This document shows positions 12,001 through 12,486 of a stretch of DNA of 12,486 nt, in pieces. The notes under the pieces were generated by a model. The model did no database searches and had not been told where the DNA came from. It saw nothing but the letters and a program-made list of their open reading frames with translations. This DNA is from Pavlovales sp. CCMP2436 (taxonomy: Eukaryota > Haptophyta > Pavlovophyceae > Pavlovales), in assembly GCA_026770615.1 (NCBI GenBank), contig MU631691.1:20907-33392 (forward strand), in the 5' to 3' direction. Both the position numbers and the translations under genes were made by a program. Numbering within the stretch: the stretch's first letter is position 1; each line of letters begins with the position of its first letter.

Positions 12001-12486
12001 TTGCAAAGGGCTCACCTCGTTGGGCGCCCACTCCCCCAGGTCTCAGGCCGCAACACCACACACGTCGACCCCTACGGCGACACGCTCGCTGCAGCCACCA
12101 ATTTCCAGGGCGGCCACTTCGCCAAGCTCCAGCACGACCCCGTCGTCAGGGCGGTCGCGCGCTTCGCGACCGTGTATGGCTGCACCCAAGCCCAGGCGGA
12201 GAACTAAGAGATTTTCCGTTCCGTTCTGCGGCAGAACCACGGTTCGATGCGGACCGAGGAGGCGCTTCTCCGCGCGCGCGCGGCTACAGTCGACGTCTAT
12301 GTGGAGCTCGATCAGCCTGATGGACAGGCCGCCGTTGGTCACATCGTCGAGATGAAGACGGTCCACTACGGCCTGACGCACTACAACGCGGTTGCGCCGA
12401 CGCGCGGCCACGCGGTAGAGAACCGCTCGGGCAAGCTCGACGCTGAGCGCAGGAGGCAGCTCCAGCAGACCGACCGCGAGGTTTTC
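12001..12486 (+). pseudogene. Retroelement-like C-terminal region with in-frame stop
   Basis: One frame stays coherent from a stop at 11998-12000 to the end of the window, broken only by TAA at 12205-12207. Before the stop it reads THVDPYGDTLAAATNF, GGHFAKLQHDPVVRAVARFA; after it come EIFRSVLRQNH, ATVDVYVELD, VGHIVEMKTVHYGLTHYNAV and AVENRSGKLDAERR. The (D)xYGD...HD...A pattern followed by D-18 residues-E-x-K fits the region after reverse transcriptase in non-LTR elements, where a restriction-like (PD-(D/E)xK) endonuclease is found. The catalytic-type residues are Asp at 12292, Glu at 12349 and Lys at 12355. Codons are GC-rich like the host. A CCCCAG at about 12035-12040 could alternatively be a splice acceptor. 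It continues past the right edge. The element class is inferred; a stand-alone nuclease gene is the alternative. Confidence 0.45.

Noticed and set aside
1..12486. tRNA or rRNA genes
   Set aside because: I looked for B-box GGTTCGAnTCC-type sequences and cloverleaf stems and found none complete; no rRNA-like conserved blocks were seen.

Overview
The window looks like nuclear DNA of a unicellular eukaryotic alga. A haptophyte or related chromist is my best guess, not a certainty. The host genes are GC-rich with strongly G/C-biased third codon positions. One gene has short introns with GTGCG-type donors and GCAG acceptors. The products are eukaryotic families (bromodomain, KIAA1143/DUF4604, phosducin/TXNDC9-like, PAN plus glycosyltransferase, Orai-like). 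Long C or G homopolymers occur throughout, and one short telomere-like CCCTAA array sits inside a gene.

Left part (1-2746): positions 1-91 may be the edge of a reverse-strand exon. Positions 92-1430 hold no convincing gene, but contain a decayed tandem duplication of about 230 bp and a G-quadruplex-forming tract. An AT-richer block at 1431-2746 with quite different codon use carries three successive forward viral-looking reading frames: a headless C-terminal remnant, a 66-aa small basic protein, and the N-terminal half of what looks like a double-jelly-roll major capsid protein of polinton-like-virus type. The capsid frame is broken by a single-base frameshift and cut off at an abrupt return to GC-rich DNA. 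I read the block as a truncated endogenous viral element.

Middle (2747-8933): an intronless four-helix membrane protein with an Orai-like arrangement (3017-3970, +); a bromodomain protein with a WHIM/WSD-like N-terminus and His in place of the acetyl-lysine-binding Asn (5738-4338, -); a divergent promoter region with a mirrored CCAAT pair (5739-6093); a four-exon PAN/glycosyltransferase gene (6094-7947, +) whose third splice donor is duplicated around a telomere-like insert; an AT-rich tail-to-tail spacer; and a KIAA1143/DUF4604 protein with an RGG-rich N-terminus (8933-8322, -).

Right part (8934-12486): two ankyrin-repeat scraps on opposite strands meet at a palindromic junction (9492-9651), followed by a phosducin/TXNDC9-like thioredoxin-fold protein with a Cys/His tail (9695-10513, +). 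A 456-bp MITE-like element (10742-11197) has 23-bp terminal inverted repeats, an ATCA target duplication and an internal three-copy palindromic cluster. About 800 bp without a gene follows. The window ends in a retroelement-like frame (12001-12486, +) carrying one in-frame stop and a D...EMK nuclease-like signature.

The host genes do not form a pathway; they appear to be independent nuclear genes separated by mobile and viral debris. The strongest unusual signals are the viral relic with its matching pre-ATG motifs, the telomere-repeat insertion that duplicates a splice donor in frame, the MITE with its nested palindrome, and the His-substituted bromodomain.
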